From NCBI GenBank assembly GCA_046295175.1, contig JBKBNY010000003.1:62001-126000 (forward strand): 64,000 nucleotides of DNA. The letters are read 5' to 3'. Positions within the stretch are counted from its first letter, which is position 1; every line of letters begins with the position of its first letter. The translations under genes and the position numbers were made by a program. The notes below the pieces were generated by a model that was not told the origin of the DNA, searched no databases, and worked only from the letters and a program-made list of their open reading frames with translations. Below, in pieces: positions 63,278 through 64,000 of the stretch. Source of the stretch: JALOLV01 sp046295175. GTDB lineage: Bacteria > Bacteroidota > Bacteroidia > Cytophagales > Spirosomataceae.

Positions 63278-64000
63278 ATGAAAAAAGCATATTATTTATT
63301 TAATCCTGGCCGATTGAGTCGCCAAGATAATACGTTGAAGTTTCAGCCTGTTGATGAAAACGGTGTGGAAGGTCAGTCGAGGTATATTCCTATCGAGACA
63401 GTTGATAATATTTATTGTTTTGGGAGTCTGGATGCTAATTCGGCGATGTATAATTTCTTAGGGAAGCATCAGGTAGCGGTTCATTTTTTTGATTATTATG
63501 AACATTATACAGGCTCGTTTATGCCAAAAGAATATTTGCTGGCGGGTAAAATGCAGGTCGAGCAAACAAAACATTATTTGTCGGATAAAAAACGATTGGC
63601 AATTGCTCAGAAGTTTGTCTTTGGTGGTGCTTATAATATGTTGAAAAACTTGCAGTATTATAATAAGCGTGAGAAGGATGTTTCGGTACAGATTGAGGCA
63701 ATAGATAAATATATTGTCGGGATTGGTGATACTACGAAGATTCCTGAATTGATGGGTTTGGAGGGAAACATACGGCAGACCTATTATGAGGCATTTGATG
63801 TGATTATCAATGATTTTGAGATGGGGAATCGAACCAAGCAGCCACCCAATAATGAGGTGAATGCACTGGTTTCGTTTGGAAATATGATGTGTTATACGGT
63901 TTGTTTGGACCAGATTTTTCATACGCAGTTGAATCCGACGATTGGGTTTTTACACGAACCGGGTTATCGGAGGTATTCGTTAGCACTTGATTTGGCAGAA
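63278..64000 (+). CDS. cas1: Cas1 integrase, 3' end cut by window edge
   Basis: The ATG at 63278 opens a frame that reaches the last base: 241 codons, no stop. The expected metal site is present: Glu162 (MGLEGNIRQTYYEAF), His226 (GFLHEPGYRRYS) and acidic residues near 238-241 (LDLAE). Cas1 inserts new spacers with Cas2. The C-terminus (about 90 residues by family length), cas2 and a CRISPR array should lie just past the window. The 198-base gap after cas4 holds no gene. Confidence 0.95.
   Translation, partial: MKKAYYLFNPGRLSRQDNTLKFQPVDENGVEGQSRYIPIETVDNIYCFGSLDANSAMYNFLGKHQVAVHFFDYYEHYTGSFMPKEYLLAGKMQVEQTKHYLSDKKRLAIAQKFVFGGAYNMLKNLQYYNKREKDVSVQIEAIDKYIVGIGDTTKIPELMGLEGNIRQTYYEAFDVIINDFEMGNRTKQPPNNEVNALVSFGNMMCYTVCLDQIFHTQLNPTIGFLHEPGYRRYSLALDLAE

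Overview
The window looks like a chromosome segment from a Bacteroidota bacterium, probably of the order Cytophagales. This is judged from moderately AT-rich DNA, weak Shine-Dalgarno sites, candidate promoters with the TAnnTTTG -7 box, a bTHX ribosomal protein gene, a LolA-FtsK gene pair, and many short intergenic palindromes of the kind common in that group. No rRNA operon or intact tRNA gene is present, so the placement is inference from gene style.

Region by region. 1-3.8 kb (minus strand) holds a GNAT acetyltransferase cut by the window edge, an NTF2-like protein, an exported-looking Fe/Mn superoxide dismutase, a HicBA-type toxin-antitoxin pair, a TrpF-like isomerase, RecR and ClpS. 4.0-9.4 kb (plus) is a probable hydroxyproline utilisation cluster: sodium symporter, DHDPS-family deaminase, proline racemase/hydroxyproline epimerase, and an FAD D-amino-acid oxidase/dehydrogenase. 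9.4-19.8 kb carries LolA-like and FtsK genes, two unknown proteins, a MerR regulator with a B12-binding light-sensor signature, a TMTC-like membrane TPR protein, a DEAD-box-type helicase and a Uma2-family protein. 19.9-23.3 kb is an accessory patch of AT-rich genes with an integron-like attC site. 23.6-36.7 kb is core: rpoC, rpoB, a P1 peptidase, D-lactate dehydrogenase, the tiny bTHX gene and rpsA. 37-42.2 kb has clpB, an AraC/GyrI regulator, an SRPBCC protein and a YchJ/SEC-C protein. 42.2-53.2 kb is a minus-strand catabolic/secretory region: a three-gene PSCyt/DUF1553-DUF1501-cytochrome operon, then a Tat-type FAD oxidoreductase and a large secreted protein.

53.2-64 kb is the most accessory part. 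A gene-poor 1.4 kb junction contains a decayed tyrosine recombinase, a tRNA-Asp-like 3' end with its terminator (a probable attachment-site scar) and a 144-bp MITE-like element. It leads into a type I-B CRISPR-Cas locus: cas6, then cas8b-cas7-cas5-cas3-cas4-cas1, with cas1 running off the right edge. No CRISPR array lies inside the window; cas2 and the array are expected just beyond it. A reverse-oriented two-gene module (a DUF6934-like protein and a 53-residue protein) sits between cas6 and cas8b. cas8b-cas7-cas5-cas3 is visibly more AT-rich than cas6 and cas4, suggesting a mosaic locus.

The strongest leads beyond routine annotation are the attC-like cassette at 21.6-23.3 kb, the tRNA-scar/integrase junction bordering the CRISPR locus, the two-gene insert inside the cas locus, and the putative B12 photoreceptor at 13.9 kb. 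All family assignments come from reading motifs; no database search was run.
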